Origin: JBPOHE01 sp052035915
GTDB taxonomy: Bacteria > Pseudomonadota > Gammaproteobacteria > Chromatiales > Chromatiaceae
Direction of reading: 5' to 3'
NCBI GenBank assembly: GCA_052035915.1
Contig: JBPOHE010000098.1
Location: 1-35,774, forward strand
Length of the DNA stretch: 35,774 nt
Under the pieces are notes generated by a model. That model did no database searches. It had not been told where the DNA came from and saw only the letters and a list, made by a program, of their open reading frames with translations. The translations under genes were made by a program, and so were the position numbers. The stretch's first letter is position 1. Each line of letters begins with the position of its first letter. Positions 7,890-16,100 of this stretch are shown here, piece after piece.

Positions 7890-8345
7890 ATGAAATGGAT
7901 CACCCGCGAACGCCCCAAGATCGACCGCATCGCCTGTCCCTGGCTGATCGCCCGCTTCATCGACCCTTCACCCGAGTTTCTCTATGTCCCAGGGGACGAA
8001 GTGATGCGGATGGCGGCGGAAACCGGCGCCATCCCTTACGACCTGCCCGGGGTCGAGCTGGGGCACCATGGCGACGAATGTTCCTTCGATGCCTTCATCC
8101 ATAAATACCAGCTCGATGATCCGGCCCTCGCCAGCTTGGCGCTCATCGTGCGGGCCGCCGATTGCGATCGGCTGGAACTCGCCAAGGAAGCGGCCGGGTT
8201 GCTGGCCATCTCCAAGGGCCTGTCGCTGAACTTCGAGGACGACCTGGAGATGCTGAGCCACGGTCTGCTGATCTATGACGCCCTCTATGCCTGGTGCGCG
8301 GAGAGGCCGTTAAACAAGGTTGGCCAGCTGATGGGAAGGCGCTGA
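7890..8345 (+). CDS. Stand-alone ChrB C-terminal-domain protein
   Basis: The 151-residue protein opens with KWITRERPKIDRIACPWLIA and RFIDPSPEFLYVP, the hallmark of the ChrB C-terminal family (chromate resistance protein, ChrB domain). The remaining helices include LGHHGDECSFDAFI with a potential metal-binding His-His/Asp/Cys set. It is the third gene of the chr operon, 66 bp after chrA. Small ChrB-domain proteins accompany chrA in many operons; whether they regulate or bind chromate or metal is not clear. It is not a duplicate of the upstream chrB C-domain, from which it differs strongly. Confidence 0.85.
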   Translation: MKWITRERPKIDRIACPWLIARFIDPSPEFLYVPGDEVMRMAAETGAIPYDLPGVELGHHGDECSFDAFIHKYQLDDPALASLALIVRAADCDRLELAKEAAGLLAISKGLSLNFEDDLEMLSHGLLIYDALYAWCAERPLNKVGQLMGRR

Positions 8346-8559
8346 GGCCGCGAAACATCCGATCCTGGGCTCCAGCCGCCAGGGAAGGGCTCGTCACCGA
8401 TCGGCCATCATCCCTTCTCTCTCAGGTTGTGTCCCCCCTAGGTTCCGGGGACAATGCGGGAAATTCATGATCTTCCAGGCGCTTAGGGCGGTCTCTGGGG
8501 GGCTGGTGCCGCCGCGGACCCCGTTGTCGCCAGGTGAATGATTCCAAAGGAGGGCTGTC

Positions 8560-9276
8560 ATGGCTGTGCTTCGTATCTATTTCCAGGGCGTACTGCAACA
8601 ACAGATCGAGCTGACCGCCGAGCAGACGCGGATTGGCCGCGCCGCGGACAATGAGGTCGTCATCGACGACCCCTCTGTATCCAGCCATCACGCCGAGATC
8701 CTGCGTGAAGGCAATGGCTACCGGCTACGCGACCGGGGCAGCACCAACGGCCTCTATGTCAACGGCAAACTGGTCGCCGAAAAGGATCTGGACTACTGGG
8801 ACGAGATCCGCATCGGCGAGCACCTGCTCACCTTCATGGCGGTAAAGCGCCCGCCGGGGGAGGCCGCCGCCGAGCATGGACAGGAGGTCAGGGCGGAGGC
8901 CCATCCGGGCGTCACCACTGAGATCGATCTGGCCGCCGTAGCCACCCTGGCCGAATTGAAGCGGGCCAAAAAGGACACCTATATCGAACTCAAGGAGAGC
9001 GGCGGCCATCCCAAACGCCATCGGCTGGATCGGGTGATCTTTCGCATCGGCAAGGCCAGAGAGAACAATATCTGCCTCCCGGGTTGGTTCACCCCCAGGA
9101 TTGCCGCCGAGATCCAGCGCCAGGGAGACGGCTTTTACCTTGTCCCCTTCAGTCGCGGCCAGGTCACCCTCAACGGCAAGAGGCTTTCCAGCCAGACGAG
9201 GCTCAGCGATCAGGACGAGATCAGCGTGCGGGGGCTCGCCTTCACCTTCTACCAACGCCCCCAGCCCCAGCCCTGA
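8560..9276 (+). CDS. Protein with two FHA domains
   Basis: The 238-residue soluble protein has a canonical N-terminal FHA domain: IGRAADNEVVIDDPSVSSHHAEI at residues about 25-47 (Arg, Ser and His phosphothreonine-contact positions present) and GSTNGLYVNG at about 60-69. A degenerate second FHA follows (about 163-235): FRIGKARENNICL and later TLNGKRL, with the SxxH replaced by TPRIAAEI, so it may not bind phosphopeptide. FHA domains read phosphothreonine in signalling or secretion regulation. AAAGGAGG 8 nt upstream supports ATG 8560. The gene is 17 bp from the next and probably co-transcribed with it. No kinase is in the window. Confidence 0.88.
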   Translation: MAVLRIYFQGVLQQQIELTAEQTRIGRAADNEVVIDDPSVSSHHAEILREGNGYRLRDRGSTNGLYVNGKLVAEKDLDYWDEIRIGEHLLTFMAVKRPPGEAAAEHGQEVRAEAHPGVTTEIDLAAVATLAELKRAKKDTYIELKESGGHPKRHRLDRVIFRIGKARENNICLPGWFTPRIAAEIQRQGDGFYLVPFSRGQVTLNGKRLSSQTRLSDQDEISVRGLAFTFYQRPQPQP

Positions 9277-9292
9277 ACTGGGGGCATGACCC

Positions 9293-9865
9293 ATGCCCGC
9301 CCATCTCCTGCACCCGCATCCGACCTCGGTGTGCCCCGCCATCCGGAGCTTCGAGGCGCAGGCCTCCAGGCCGGGTGATCAGCAACTCGAACTCAGGTAC
9401 TCGATCCAAGGCGAGATCGATCGCCTCCTCCTGCCGCCCTGGCGCGCTGGCGGTCGAGCCCATGAGCTTTGGCGACACAGTTGTTTTGAAGCCTTTCTGC
9501 GGATTCCAACCCAGCCGGGCTACCTGGAACTCAACTTCGCCCCTTCGGGAGACTGGGCGATCTATCGCTTCGCCGAGTATCGCCGCGGGATGACCGAGGT
9601 CGAGATCGCCCAGGCCCCAGTGATCAAGGTAGAAGCGACGGCGCATCGACTCGAACTCAAGGCCCTGGTGGATCTGGGCGGGATAGCGGAGACCTCTGTC
9701 GACCCCGACTGGAGGCTGGCCTTGTCCGCGGTGATCGAAGAGGTCACGGGGCGCCTGTCCTATTGGGCGCTCACCCATCCAACCGAGAAGCCCGATTTTC
9801 ATCATGAAGCCGGGTTTTTGGTCGGCCCCGATCGAAACCGAACCAACGCGCCCGTGCCCGCGTAG
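9293..9865 (+). CDS. DOMON-like domain protein
   Basis: The 190-residue protein carries LWRHSCFEAFLRI (about residues 59-71), YLELNFAPSGDWAIYRFAEY (about 77-96) and RLSYWALTHPTEKPDFHH near the end. These are characteristic of the bacterial DOMON-like group related to family-9 carbohydrate-binding modules. No signal peptide is visible, so it is probably cytoplasmic. It may bind haem or sugar by analogy, but this is unproven for the group. The stop codon TAG lies inside the left boundary of BIME copy 2, suggesting the last residues come from the repeat. Confidence 0.78.
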   Translation: MPAHLLHPHPTSVCPAIRSFEAQASRPGDQQLELRYSIQGEIDRLLLPPWRAGGRAHELWRHSCFEAFLRIPTQPGYLELNFAPSGDWAIYRFAEYRRGMTEVEIAQAPVIKVEATAHRLELKALVDLGGIAETSVDPDWRLALSAVIEEVTGRLSYWALTHPTEKPDFHHEAGFLVGPDRNRTNAPVPA

Positions 9866-9941
9866 CTCCGATTAGCGAAAGCGCAATTGGGGGAATGGCG
9901 CTTTCATGCGTGCGATTAGGCTACGCTAATCGCACCTACGG
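9862..9941 (+). repeat. BIME-like double palindrome, copy 2
   Basis: GTAGCTCCGATTAGCG, then GGAATGGCGCTTTCATGCG, then TGCGATTAGGCTACGCTAA and CGCACC. It touches the DOMON gene stop codon on the left. On the right it replaces the expected R' end of the third attC-like site of the integron remnant. Confidence 0.85.
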
Positions 9942-9950
9942 TCCTACGGT

Positions 9951-10000
9951 CCTCAGCGGCCGCGACGTCAGGAGCGGTCCGCTGCAGCGTCTTGTTGGGC
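9951..10000 (-). other. Truncated attC-like site (cassette 3)
   Basis: On the minus strand R'' GCCCAAC (10000-9994) is followed by the arm CTGCAGCGGACCGCT and its partner AGCGGCCGCTGAG-like segment. The R' box (GTTRRRY) is missing where the BIME copy 2 begins. The 3' end of the DUF2442 gene runs into it. Confidence 0.55.
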
Positions 10001-10237
10001 AGTAATTGTTATAGTCTGCCATCGTGCCTGAATACTATCTGCAGATAAGTCTGCTCCGCAGCCCCACTCTATAAAATACTTGCCGTTGTGAACTCGCTCG
10101 AATTCAGTCTTGTCCTTTAAGGGCAAGAATACTTCAGAGTCCAAGTATGGCTTTACGTCAAATAAGCCTGTTTTCCCATCCTCGGATTTGACATATAGCA
10201 AGTAGTTATCTTGCGGGATGATTTCAGCGATATTCAT
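9968..10237 (-). CDS. DUF2442 domain protein (cassette 3, second gene)
   Basis: The 89-residue product has the DUF2442 pattern: NIAEIIPQDNYLLYVKSEDG, GLFDVKPYLDSEVFLPLKD and YFIEWGCGADLSADSI. Its ATG overlaps the stop codon of the preceding DUF4160 gene (ATGA). The last residues (about AQQDAAADRS) are encoded by the attC-like site. DUF2442 and DUF4160 often occur as an overlapping pair with the look of a toxin-antitoxin module; the activity is unproven here. GC is clearly lower than in neighbouring core genes, consistent with an acquired cassette. Confidence 0.85.
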   Translation of the reverse strand: MNIAEIIPQDNYLLYVKSEDGKTGLFDVKPYLDSEVFLPLKDKTEFERVHNGKYFIEWGCGADLSADSIQARWQTITITAQQDAAADRS

Positions 10238-10506
10238 TGGTCAAGCCCTCGAATCGGGAATGGTTTTTTGCCATTGACAGCCAGTTGCCAATCAGCCAGT
10301 AAATCGTCTTGATGTATTTCAATCCATGCGACGACCAATTTGTGTTTCTTCAGTGGAAGTTCTCCAGCCAAAACGGCTCCATCGAGAATCGAGTAGACGG
10401 CTACTTGGCTTTGATACTCGGCATGAATGTGCGGTACGTTGTGCTTGTCCGTGTCATAGAAAAACATTCGAATGAGTATCCCGTAGAACATCGAAATTGT
10501 TGGCAT
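10234..10506 (-). CDS. DUF4160 domain protein (cassette 3, first gene)
   Basis: The 90-residue product begins MPTISMFYGILIRMFFYD and contains HNVPHIHAEYQ, the DUF4160 signature, followed by a strand-turn region ending in KKHKLVVAWIEIHQDDLL. ATG 10506 is the family-typical start (PTIxxFxGI); the frame extends upstream to 10554 through the attC-like site. It overlaps the DUF2442 gene by 4 bp, so the pair is co-translated. Many integron cassettes carry toxin-antitoxin-like pairs that stabilise arrays, and this pair may be one; that is inference. Confidence 0.87.
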   Translation of the reverse strand: MPTISMFYGILIRMFFYDTDKHNVPHIHAEYQSQVAVYSILDGAVLAGELPLKKHKLVVAWIEIHQDDLLADWQLAVNGKKPFPIRGLDQ

Positions 10507-10517
10507 TACAGTGGCCT

Positions 10518-10599
10518 GCCCTATCGTGTAGCTTGAGGGGCGCGGAGACAGCAAGCGAAGCTTGCTGGCGGAGCGTCCATCTCGAATCGCGGGTTAGGC
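10518..10599 (-). other. attC-like recombination site (cassette 2)
   Basis: On the minus strand R'' GCCTAAC (10599-10593) is followed by the arms TCGAGATGGACGC and GCGCCCCTCAAGC. These pair imperfectly around a central hairpin GCAAGCTTCGCTTGC. The R' box is degenerate (GATAGGGC in place of GTTRRRY). The TAA stop of the upstream cassette gene lies inside R''. Confidence 0.65.
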
Positions 10600-10935
10600 A
10601 TATGCCTGCACCAGCAGGAAACCGGCAAGCGGTACCAAGGAAAACAGAACTACAACGCCAAGGCACCCAGACCTAGAACTGCCGGCGGCGGAGAAACGCT
10701 CGCGCTCTTGGGGTGGCCTGGACTGAAGCCACTTGGCATGACAGGACTGGCAGAAGAAATTGGTTTTGTTGTTACGCCACGCCTCAATGGTGCGCTCGGT
10801 ATGCCGAGAAACTGCGCCACAGCGGGCGCACTTGAAGTGCGTTTCTTTGGGCTGGCGTTTGGGCAAGAGCTTGCCAACAAAGGACAGGACTACAACGCCC
10901 ACGATTACTGCCCCGATGATGAGTTCCGGTGACAT
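10594..10935 (-). CDS. Two-TM protein with a zinc ribbon (cassette 2)
   Basis: The 113-residue product has an N-terminal membrane helix (IIGAVIVGVVVLSFVG), a four-cysteine zinc ribbon (CARCG at about 37-41 and CQSCH at about 62-66) and a C-terminal helix (LGVVVLFSLVPLAGFLL). The ribbon would face one side of the membrane between the two helices. Such small membrane proteins are common in integron cassettes; no function is known. It lies between two attC-like sites and its TAA is within R''. The start ATG 10935 is 12 bp from the cassette boundary. Confidence 0.7.
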   Translation of the reverse strand: MSPELIIGAVIVGVVVLSFVGKLLPKRQPKETHFKCARCGAVSRHTERTIEAWRNNKTNFFCQSCHAKWLQSRPPQERERFSAAGSSRSGCLGVVVLFSLVPLAGFLLVQAYA

Positions 10936-10946
10936 TGGGTTTCCCT

Positions 10947-11024
10947 GCCTAACGTGGAGTTAACCGGCGACCGGGACGACGCGAAGCGGCGTTTTGGGCG
11001 TCCGGGTTGAACGCAGGGTTATGC
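10947..11024 (-). other. attC recombination site (cassette 1), complete
   Basis: On the minus strand: R'' GCATAAC (11024-11018), L'' GTTCAACCCGGACG, a central hairpin ACGCCGCTTCGCGTCGT, L' CCGGTTAAC, and R' GTTAGGC (10953-10947). R' fits the GTTRRRY consensus, the arms are complementary with an extra base as is usual for attC, and the 78-bp length is typical. Confidence 0.75.
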
Positions 11025-11435
11025 GCTTGCATATCCCGCCAACAACTCATTCTCTCGATTGTTCCGAGAGATGTGCAGGATGACCGTATTTTGTAGCTCG
11101 ACAGTTGGATGAAAAGCATTGGTTTTTGAGAACCAAAAAACGTCACTCAATGAATCCTTTTCATGCCATGTAGTCATTACAAATTTATCTTCGGGTATAT
11201 CACCGAAGTTGAATTCGGCAAGATTGGCAGAATCAACTGAATCGTCCCACGAACTACAGTTTTTCCCCCATGCCATCATGTAGAGGCAGCCAGACTCCAC
11301 GAGCCATTCGCTAATTAGGGCCTGCCATTCTGAGGTTGGTTTGTCGTCGACAATGACCACTGTCCGGAACGGCCTTAGCGCCGAAATATCTGGCGGGTTT
11401 GACCCAGGCTCAAGTAGCAGATACCTCATCACCAT
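11019..11435 (-). CDS. Small cytoplasmic cassette protein, possibly DUF7684-like (cassette 1)
   Basis: The 138-residue protein contains CLYMMAWGKNCSSWDDSVD, FVMTTWHEKDSLSDVFWFSK and a final TVILHISRNN, strongly patterned segments I associate with DUF7684 (the family number is from memory and less certain than the pattern). No signal peptide or membrane helix. It is the first cassette after an integrase-side core site at 11442-11448. The start may be ATG 11435 or 11429; neither has a clear ribosome-binding site, as is common in cassettes. The stop TAA is inside the attC R'' box. Function unknown. Confidence 0.75.
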   Translation of the reverse strand: MVMRYLLLEPGSNPPDISALRPFRTVVIVDDKPTSEWQALISEWLVESGCLYMMAWGKNCSSWDDSVDSANLAEFNFGDIPEDKFVMTTWHEKDSLSDVFWFSKTNAFHPTVELQNTVILHISRNNRENELLAGYASA

Positions 11436-11441
11436 TTTGGC

Positions 11442-11448
11442 GCATAAC
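11442..11448 (-). other. attI-type core site (GTTATGC) at the array head
   Basis: On the minus strand GTTATGC fits GTTRRRY and lies 7 bp before the first cassette ORF. Unlike the attC sites, no complementary arms precede it; the adjacent 130 bp are AT-rich. This is as expected for attI between cassettes and a divergent intI. Confidence 0.45.
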
Positions 11449-11578
11449 AGTTAATTAGATAGAATAGGGTGTCCAGTAAAATCTGCCTATTGTGGATTCT
11501 TGTTTTTCTACATGGCATCGCTTCAATGACTCCTCGGTCCCCATGGCCTTTCTTCTTTCGGGCCAAAGGACATACCCG

Positions 11579-11875
11579 ATGCCACCTACGTTGTCAATCC
11601 CGGCCTCCGCCACGCCCTCGCCTGAAGCGATCCAGTGGTTCTGGGCCAAATATCTGGATTTGTTGCGCCGTTATGGCATTGCGGCGACGGCGGAGCCCTA
11701 TATCGAGTCAGTACCCAGACGCTCACCACCTATCAGTTTTGGCGAGAAAGGTTTCCTCAGCCCCTTCCCCGTTGGAAAAGGATGGAGAAGGCCCCGCGGC
11801 CAGGATGGCTTCGTCAGGGATTTCGCCGCTGTGAACCCCCCTCAATCCCCCCTTATCAGGGGGGAAACAAACTGA
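11579..11875 (+). pseudogene. intI: Integron integrase N-terminal remnant
   Basis: ATG 11579 follows AAAGGA with an 8-nt gap. Residues about 15-40 contain FWAKYLDLLRRYGI, like the first helix of the SAM-like N-terminal domain of tyrosine recombinases of the integron-integrase type. After the segment AATAEPYIES the resemblance ends and the frame continues in low-complexity sequence to a stop at 11875. No catalytic R...H-R...Y region exists downstream. The orientation, divergent from the cassette array with about 130 bp between, is that of intI/attI. Call rests on one helix plus context; it could be chance. Confidence 0.45.
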
Positions 11876-12080
11876 TAGGCGTTACCATTTCACGCTTGAC
11901 CGCTTGGTGGCGACTTCTTGACGCCAAACGGAGAATGGACTCCAGCCAACCGATTCAGCATCCCATCCTTTTGATAATTACCAATAGATGCATGAAGTTG
12001 GCCTTTGAGCCATCGCCTCGAATCGTGACCGCCGTCGATGTTGGCGCTCCAGAATAAGACAATTGAGCCCAACAAGGGGG

Positions 12081-12201
12081 TTCCGGGCCTGGGCCGAAAA
12101 TGGCCTTCTTCGTTCTGATTTCGAGAACAATACATCGATAATGACAGCATTGTTCTCGAAAAGAGAACAAAAAAACCGTACCAAAACGCTCGTGCCCGGA
12201 T
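12081..12201. repeat. 121-bp palindromic element, copy D
   Basis: Ends TTCCGGGCC (12081-12089) and GCCCGGA (12194-12200). Hairpins GTTCTGATTTCGAGAAC (12112-12128) and GTTCTCGAAAAGAGAAC (12152-12168), starts 40 bp apart. Confidence 0.85.
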
Positions 12202-12248
12202 GCGCTGACAGAAAGAGGCCCTCGTCATGACGGCTTCCCAGCTCTTGA

Positions 12249-12298
12249 TAACCCTTCATTCCCCACGCCAGCCAAGGGGCCAGGGGAGTGAAGGGTTA
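12249..12298. repeat. Hairpin with 16-bp arms
   Basis: TAACCCTTCATTCCCC (12249-12264) pairs with GGGGAGTGAAGGGTTA (12283-12298) with one mismatch, around an 18-bp loop. It has no adjacent intact gene and lacks a T-tract, so it is not a simple terminator. Confidence 0.6.
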
Positions 12299-12312
12299 CC
12301 ATGGGACAATCT

Positions 12313-12357
12313 TCATTAAGGCGCATTCTGGTATCTCTTGTTCCGACAATCGCCTAA
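12313..12357 (-). repeat. TTAGGCGATT element, half copy
   Basis: On the minus strand TTAGGCGATTGTCGGAA and then CCAGAATGCGCC match, with about five differences over 41 bp, the left arm of the long hairpin at 19589-19755. It starts inside the stop codon of the prfB fragment. Confidence 0.7.
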
Positions 12358-12622
12358 AGCCCGCTCTTCAGACTGGCCTCGATGAAGATGTCGATGCCGC
12401 CATCGAGCACCGCCTGGGTGTTCCCCACCTCGACATTGGTGCGCAAATCCTTGATGCGGGATTGATCCAGCACATAGGAGCGGATCTGGCTGCCCCAGCC
12501 GATATCCGATTTGCTCTCCTCCAGCGTTTGTTGCTCGGAACGGCGTTTCTGCATCTCCAGCTCATAGAGCTTGGCCCGCAACTGCTTCATGGCGAAGGCG
12601 CGGTTCTGGTGCTGGGAGCCCG
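12354..12622 (-). pseudogene. prfB: 3' fragment of prfB (peptide chain release factor 2)
   Basis: From SQHQNRAFAMKQLRAKLYEL through KSDIGWGSQIRSYVLD to FIEASLKSGL, this is the last roughly 88 residues of RF2, very close to the family C-terminus. The GGQ domain core and the anticodon-mimicking region are missing. RF2 homology stops at about 12622, where BIME copy 3 begins. At the other end the TAG stop is formed with the TTAGGCGATT element. A functional full-length prfB must exist elsewhere, so this is a remnant of a duplicated or displaced copy. No start codon with ribosome-binding site serves it. Confidence 0.88.
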
Positions 12623-12703
12623 CGTAGATCCGATTAGCGACAGCGTAATCGGAGGAATGGAGCTTTCATGTCTGCGATTAGGCTACGTTAATCGCACCTA
12701 CGG
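12621..12703 (+). repeat. BIME-like double palindrome, copy 3
   Basis: CGCGTAGATCCGATTAGCG, then GGAATGGAGCTTTCATG, then TGCGATTAGGCTACGTTAA and CGCACC. The left edge GCCCGCGTAG is shared with copy 2 and marks the break of the prfB fragment. Confidence 0.85.
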
Positions 12704-13140
12704 CCCTAACATCGAGCTGAAACATAAGATAAACAGATTGCGGATTGTACTCTCTTATCGATTTATGCATCCATGATGATTCTCAAGAGCAAGGAGATTT
12801 CTTTGTCCAATTCATAATACATTAGTACCAGGCATAGAAAACAGATCGCTTTTTTTCAGTTTCGGCGACCACCAGTTCCTCATCGAACCCATCCCTGGTA
12901 ACAAGCCAAAAAGTCAGCGGTATTTCTTATCGCTACATAGATAAAGTGGATTGGTTGATCCTCATGCAACGACTATATTTTGCTTGAGGGTATGCATCAT
13001 ATCGAAGATCCACCTCTTGGATTACCAGATCAGGAGCAAGAGGGTCTTGTGCAAACGGCATTCTTCTCATTGGTCGAGACAGGAGATAGGCTTGGGCTCT
13101 TTAAGCAGAAATCAGTAATGTAGGCGAAGGAGATGTCTCT
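12704..13140. other. AT-rich gene-free stretch upstream of the LamG gene
   Basis: 437 bp of lower GC than the surroundings. A 43-codon frame at 12992-13123 (ATG after GAGGG) is the only open frame of note; it has no recognisable feature and its start-to-SD spacing is poor. I see no known riboswitch or strong promoter. Confidence 0.4.
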
Positions 13141-16100
13141 ATGTTTAAGACAGCCAACACCAGCAATTCAATCAGGTCCATTGCGCGCCTTGTATCGTAC
13201 TGCTTGATAGTCGTCATCTGTCTCGGCATCCCGGTGCCGTCACCAGCGCCGACTCCGTGCGTAAATCCCCCAGCCGATCTTATCGCCTGGTGGCCGGGAG
13301 ATGGGCACCTCAAGGATATTCGCGGAGGCCATGTCCTCAGCCCTCAGAACCTCAGCGAAAGCTATTATCCCGGCAAGGTGGGGCAAGCTTTCCAATTCAC
13401 TCCAACTTCAGCTTCGAGTTCCTACCAGACCGGTCCCATCATCTCCGGATGGACGGAAGGGACCATCGACTTCTGGGCCAGTTTTGACACGATCGCACAC
13501 AACGATACCCTGCTGGGCGCGGGGCGGAACTCTTGCAATACTTATGGTTTCTGTGATCCGGTCAATATATTTTATGATGTCACCAATAATTGGGGCTTGA
13601 CCTTCTTTCTCTTCAAACCAACGCCAGATACTGGAGTACTTCACTTCGTACCCTCACACGTCACTGTATATGAGGAACAGTGGTATCACATAGCGGTCAC
13701 CTGGGGTTCGGCAGGGATGAAGATCTACGTCAATGGCGCGCTGAAAGGGGAAGAACCAACCTATACGCTCGGAGTGCCGCCAATAGACTATCTGCTGTTC
13801 GGTAACTCAGGTTGGGGTTACAAGGAATTCAGTGGGCAGATGGATGAAATCGAGATTTTCGACCGCGCGCTCTCCGCCAGTGAGATCGCCGCTATTTACA
13901 ACGCCGGTGGCGACGGCAAATGCAAGCCGACCTGCTTCACCCCCCCAGCCAACATGGTAAGTTGGTGGCCAGGAGATGAGCATCCGTTCGATATCATAGG
14001 CAGCAATGACGGCGCCCTGAAAAATGGCGCGACCTATGCCGATGGCAAGGTTGGTAAAGCATTCAGTCTGGACGGGGTGGATGATTATGTGGAGGTTCCC
14101 CTGGACTCCTCCCTGAGTCCCGCGCACATTTCCGTCGATGCCTGGTTCTACGCCACCGATATAACAAAACAATCCAGCCATCCCCCGATCGTCAAGACTA
14201 ATGCCTATGCTTTGGAGATCAACAGCGATGATGGTCAGGTTCGATTCTGGGTCAAGGTTGCGGCGGGTTGGACGTCCAGCGAGGGGCGTGTGTTGTCGAC
14301 CAATACCTGGTATCACGCGGTGGGGACCTATGATGGCTCCCTGATCAAACTTTATCTGAATGGCCAACCACCCTATGCCTCCACCCTCACCAGCGGGGAT
14401 ATCGAGGCGGTAACCACTCCATTGAATATCGGTCGCGATCCTCTTAATACGAGCAGATTCTTTACCGGTCTCATCGATGAGGTCGAGATTTTCGACCGCG
14501 CCCTCACCGCGGATGAGGTTGCCGCGATCTACAATGCGGGCAACGCTGGCAAGTGCAAACCCTCTTGCGCACCTCGACCGACACAGATGGTAACGTGGTG
14601 GCGAGGGGAAGATAACGCGGAAGACAGTATCGGATCCTATGATGGTACCTTGGTGAGCGGTACTGCCTTTGATGTTGGAAAGGTAGGCATCGCATTCGAT
14701 TCCGATGGAGTTAACGATGCCGTGCATATCGGCATGATCGGGAACCTGGGCGTTACTGAATCTGGGCCGCTTTCCATCGCCGCTTGGGTGAACTCCTATG
14801 ATCTATCCAGACACGCAAATGACTATCAAGTCATTATAGGCAACTACATGGGCGAACAGGCTGGCGCTCCAGACGGTTTCTCTGCTTACTTGAGTATAAT
14901 GGATTCAAATCTGACCTTCGCTATAAATCAGAAGCAGATAGCCGGGGATTCAATTACCACCCCGATATCCGAGGGATGGCAGTTTGTGGCGGCAACCTAT
15001 GACGGAAGCAACCTGCATCTCTATCTCAATGGTGAGCTGAAAGGTTCCGTAGCGCGTTCATTCTCCGGATCAGCAAATAACTCACGGGGTTGGGATATCG
15101 GTAATTTCTCACCGGAAACTAACAGCAGCCATGGTTTTCAATCCTCGTTTTATGGCCTTATTGATGAAGTGCAGCTCTTCGATCGGGCGCTTACTGTTAA
15201 GGAAATTGCCAACATCTACGCGGCCGGGCACGAAGGAGTCTGTGCGCCTCAAACCACGCAGTACAGTATCACGGCCAACGCGGCGGGCAACGGAGCGGGA
15301 ACGGTTTCCTCTAATCCCGCCGGTATCAGTTACGGCTATCCGGTCACGAACACCGGGAATGCCAGTTTCGATGGTGGTATCAACATCACCCTGACCGGCG
15401 CCGCCAACGCGGGTTCCACAGCCTCCTGGTCGGGGACCTGCACTGCGGCCGGTGGCACCGAGGGTGGGAATGGAACCGCCAGCGCCACCTGCACCTTCAA
15501 CAATCTCGATGGGATCAAGAGCGCCACGGTCACCTTCACCCTGGGCAGCTACTCGGTCACCGCCAACGCGGCGGGTAATGGTGCGGGGACGCTTTCCTCC
15601 AATCCTGCCGGGATCAATTACAGCTATCCAGCCACGACAAGCGGCAACGCCGCGTTCAGCCATGGTTCCAACGTCACCCTGACCGGCGCCGCCAACGCGG
15701 GTTCCACAGCCTCCTGGTCGGGGACCTGCACCACGGCCGGGGGCGTCGAAGGCGGCAATGGGACCGCGAGCGCCAACTGCACCTTCAATAACCTCAGCGC
15801 CGCCAAGAACGCCACGATAACCTTCAGCCTAGTCAACGGGCCGGATCTCACCGGGCAATTCCAGAGCATCACGCTAAGGAGACTCGTCTTTAGTTACCAT
15901 CTCGCCGGTTTCCTCCGGGTGAGCAATATCGGCAATCGCAATGCCGCCTCCTTTAAAGTCTCTTACTACCTGTCGAATGACGGAACCACGCTCGGGACCC
16001 TTTTAGGGTCGAGCACGATAAGATCGCTGACGTCCGGGGCTGCGACCAATCTGGCTTACGGCTTTTTCATGAACCAGTCACCGAAAGGCAAGTATCTGAT

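Larger units (their letters stand above)
11449..12353. other. Region of gene remnants and repeats between integron and prfB fragment
   Basis: It holds the putative integrase remnant (11579-11875), a C6/G6 hairpin (11847-11864), repeat D (12081-12201), a 16-bp-arm hairpin (12249-12298) and a TTAGGCGATT element (12313-12357). I see no intact gene. Confidence 0.6.

Noticed and set aside
11890..12259. Minus-strand frames of 93-112 codons across repeat D
   Set aside because: They translate the palindromic element and have no ribosome-binding site or domain pattern.
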